NCBI GenBank assembly: GCA_025462755.1 | Contig: JAOAPF010000172.1 | Location: 1-64,000 of the forward strand | DNA: 64,000 nt | Direction: 5' to 3' | Origin: Edaphobacter sp. | GTDB taxonomy: Bacteria; Acidobacteriota; Terriglobia; Terriglobales; Acidobacteriaceae | Shown: positions 61,910-64,000 of the stretch, one piece after another | How positions within the stretch are numbered: position 1 is the first letter of the stretch | How the letters are laid out: the number at the start of each line of letters is the position of its first letter | Translations under genes and position numbers: made by a program | Notes under the pieces: generated by a model | Seen by the model: the letters and a program-made list of their open reading frames with translations, nothing else | What the model was told of the DNA's origin: nothing | Database searches by the model: none

Positions 61910-64000
61910 CTAGGGAACGACAGCGAAGGCGACGTGCTCTGCGGCCGTCGAATCCTCCCCCATCCATAAATCGAAAAGTCCGGGCTCTACCGCCCATTGA
62001 TGCGTCTGCGGACTCCAGAAGCCGAGGTCCCTTGCATGCAGTGTCAGTTTCACTGTTCGCTTTTCACCGGCCGCAATATGAACTCGCGCAAAACCCTTCA
62101 ACTCCCGTCGCGGCCGCGAGGCGCTACCGGCACGTTGGTGCGTGTAGAGTTGCACGACCTCATCGCCGGCAACGGCGGATGTGTTCTGTACGTCAATGGC
62201 TGCGGTCAACGATTCATCGCGACGTATCGAAGAGGCATCGATCTTGAGATTTGAAAGTTGGAAGGTGGCGTAGCTGAGCCCGTAACCGAATGGGTACAGA
62301 GGAGCACTCGAGCCGTCCCAGTAGCGAGTGTCCGTTTCATTGGGAATCTGGGTCAGATTTTGCGAATAGTAAATGGGAATTTGCCCGACGCTGCGGGGCC
62401 ACGTGACCGGCAGCTTCCCTCCGGGAGTAGCGTCGCCGGTAAGTAGGTTCGCAATCGCATTGCCTCCCTCGGTGCCGGGGTACCAGGTGTCGAGGATGGC
62501 AGGAACATGTTGAGACGCCCACGTGATATCGAGTGGACGGCCGTTCAGCAACACTAGGACAACCGGCTTTCCGGTTGCAACAGCGGCTTCAAGCAACTCC
62601 TGCTGCCTACCCGGGAGCGCGAGAGTCGATCGCGAAGCCCTTTCGCCGCTCATACTCTGCGCCTCGCCGAGAATGAGGATAGCTACCTCCGACTTTTTGA
62701 TCTGGTCAACGGCATGCCGGAACTCCGCATCACGCTCCTGTTGGGTCTTAAGCACCGGCTTCGGACTGGTGAAGAGGTCATCGAAGATCGACGGCTGGAC
62801 TCGATCGATCTCCACGCCTTTGGCGTAATTGATAGTCACCGCTGATCCCAGCTTTTTGCGCAGGCCCTCAAGCACGGTGACAGCGTCATCCGGATGGCCG
62901 GCGAGGCTCCACGATCCCATGATGTCCGGCTTGGAGTCTGCGAGCGGGCCGATAACAGCGATGGATGCAACGGATTTTTTCAGCGGGAGTACGCTGCCCT
63001 GATTGCGCAGAAGCACCGCGCTGCGTTCGGCGGCCGCTCGGGCCGCGTCTCGTTGTGCTGTTGAGCCCAGCTCTGCCCTGGCGTGGTCGAGCGAGATATA
63101 CGGATTGGTGAAGAGGCCAAGCTTGTACTTCATCAACAGGATGTCGCGAACGGAGTCGTCAATGGTGGACTCTTTGACGGACCCATTTTTCACAGCCGCG
63201 GCCAGATTGTCGCGGAACGTAGTGCTGGTCATCTCCATGTTGACTCCCGCATTGACAGCGCGGACTGCGGCGTCGTCAGGTCCTGCGGCAAAGCCGTGTG
63301 TTTTCAGACTTGCGATCGACTCCCAGTCGCTGACGACGAAGCCCTGAAATCCCCACTTCTCTCGCAGCACATCATGCAAAAGAAACCTGTTGCCGGTCGC
63401 CGGGACGCCGTTCAGGTCCATATACGCGCTCATCAGAGATCCGCTGCCGGCCTGCACAGCCGCATGAAAGGGAGGCAGATAGACATTCCACAACTGCTCA
63501 TCCGAAACGTTTGCAGAGTCATAGTCGCGGCCACCCTCGGCTGCGCCATAGCCGGCAAAATGTTTTACACACGCGAGCATGTGGTCCGGGCTGCCGATCG
63601 TATCGCCCTGGAAGCCCCGCACCTGGGCCTCAGCCATGCGCGAACCGAGGTAGGGATCTTCCCCGGCGCCTTCCATGATGCGTCCCCAGCGGGGATCTCT
63701 TGCGATGTCCACCATCGGCGCAAAGGTCCATCTAATGCCGACCGCACTGGCTTCTCTGGCGGCCATGCTCTGCACGTGCTGCGCTTCGGCTGGATCCCAC
63801 GAGGCAGCGAGCGCGAGAGGAACGGGGTAGATGGTGCGGAAGCCGTGAATTACGTCGTAGCCGAAGATGAGTGGAATGTGCAGCGGCGCCTGCTCGACCG
63901 CAATATGCTGCAGGCGATTGATCTCAGCCGGATCGGTAAGGAAGAGAAACGAGCCCGTCTGTCCTTTGAGGATGCGCTCCTCGTGCGAGACCGAGTGGGG
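61910..64000 (-). CDS. Glycoside hydrolase family 3 beta-glucosidase (partial, runs off the right edge)
   Basis: 696 residues are visible; the 5' end lies beyond 64000 because the frame is open to the edge (IPLIFGYDVIHGFRTIYPVP). The catalytic (alpha/beta)8 barrel has KHFAGYGAAEGGRDYDSANV and the nucleophile Asp in GFVVSDWESIASLK (about residue 225 of the visible part). A second alpha/beta domain follows (LLRNQGSVLPLKKSVASIAV). A fibronectin III-like C-terminal domain ends it (RRELKGFARVHIAAGEKRTV). It resembles BglX-type enzymes, normally periplasmic, that cleave beta-linked glucose or xylose oligomers. A terminator follows. Confidence 0.92.
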   Translation of the reverse strand, partial: PHSVSHEERILKGQTGSFLFLTDPAEINRLQHIAVEQAPLHIPLIFGYDVIHGFRTIYPVPLALAASWDPAEAQHVQSMAAREASAVGIRWTFAPMVDIARDPRWGRIMEGAGEDPYLGSRMAEAQVRGFQGDTIGSPDHMLACVKHFAGYGAAEGGRDYDSANVSDEQLWNVYLPPFHAAVQAGSGSLMSAYMDLNGVPATGNRFLLHDVLREKWGFQGFVVSDWESIASLKTHGFAAGPDDAAVRAVNAGVNMEMTSTTFRDNLAAAVKNGSVKESTIDDSVRDILLMKYKLGLFTNPYISLDHARAELGSTAQRDAARAAAERSAVLLRNQGSVLPLKKSVASIAVIGPLADSKPDIMGSWSLAGHPDDAVTVLEGLRKKLGSAVTINYAKGVEIDRVQPSIFDDLFTSPKPVLKTQQERDAEFRHAVDQIKKSEVAILILGEAQSMSGERASRSTLALPGRQQELLEAAVATGKPVVLVLLNGRPLDITWASQHVPAILDTWYPGTEGGNAIANLLTGDATPGGKLPVTWPRSVGQIPIYYSQNLTQIPNETDTRYWDGSSAPLYPFGYGLSYATFQLSNLKIDASSIRRDESLTAAIDVQNTSAVAGDEVVQLYTHQRAGSASRPRRELKGFARVHIAAGEKRTVKLTLHARDLGFWSPQTHQWAVEPGLFDLWMGEDSTAAEHVAFAVVP

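Overview
The window looks like a chromosomal segment of a soil Acidobacteriota of the Terriglobia/Acidobacteriaceae type (Granulicella, Edaphobacter or Terriglobus relatives). This is inferred from the VWFA-related secreted protein, the DUF4242 protein, the BamA/TamB operon, PEP-CTERM and CKTC-type secreted protein remnants, and Gram-negative envelope genes (LpxD, an LpxL-like acyltransferase) beside bacillithiol synthesis (BshB1). No rRNA, tRNA or CRISPR array was seen. The species cannot be named from this sequence.

Layout. 0-6.1 kb: DUF4242 protein, a VWA protein, moaD-moaE, a three-PAS sensor kinase and two secreted proteins. 6.9-15.3 kb: cytochrome c, a DUF488 protein, Lon protease, a frameshifted membrane protein, prephenate dehydratase, two small stress-type proteins, a UbiA prenyltransferase and a BON protein. 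15.3-24 kb: a three-gene outer-membrane assembly operon (BamA/TamA-like, SurA-like, TamB). 24-26.5 kb: a ThiF/MoeB-like protein and an ECF sigma factor coupled to a small partner. 26.6-39.9 kb is an accessory stretch with low gene density. It holds small orphan proteins (a pseudo-receiver and a histidine-less DHp-like protein), a TetR regulator with a beta-lactamase-fold hydrolase, a DUF5677-like protein, a J-domain protein between IS-like inverted ends and an ArsR-SRPBCC-DoxX operon. Many decayed fragments and REP-like repeats lie between them. 40-56 kb is core metabolism: PriA, HU, Dcd, a LuxR-type regulator, SYLF protein, acyltransferase-LpxD, a P-loop protein, BshB1, a fused homocysteine methyltransferase/MTHFR, XseB, polyprenyl synthase, YajQ and TatD. 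56.9-61.5 kb is a kdpFABC operon with an extra 34-codon leader gene. A GH3 beta-glucosidase runs off the right edge.

Functional links. MoaD, MoaE and the ThiF/MoeB-like protein fit molybdopterin sulfur transfer. The BamA-like, SurA-like and TamB proteins fit outer-membrane protein insertion. The LpxL-like protein and LpxD are translationally coupled for lipid A synthesis. Kdp provides high-affinity K+ uptake, but no kdpDE is visible here.

Most notable observation: at 48709-49139 a four-helix-bundle (S23/Avd-type) gene is framed by a 36-nt imperfect inverted repeat built from GTAGGGA-like heptamers. One arm carries that gene's likely ribosome binding site. The other arm is translated as the N-terminus of the next gene, bshB1. 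The unit looks like a small mobile cassette without its own transposase. A second theme is repeats entering reading frames (moaE tail, ThiF loop, BshB1 N-terminus). A third is two small proteins resembling a kinase dimerization helix pair without the phospho-histidine.
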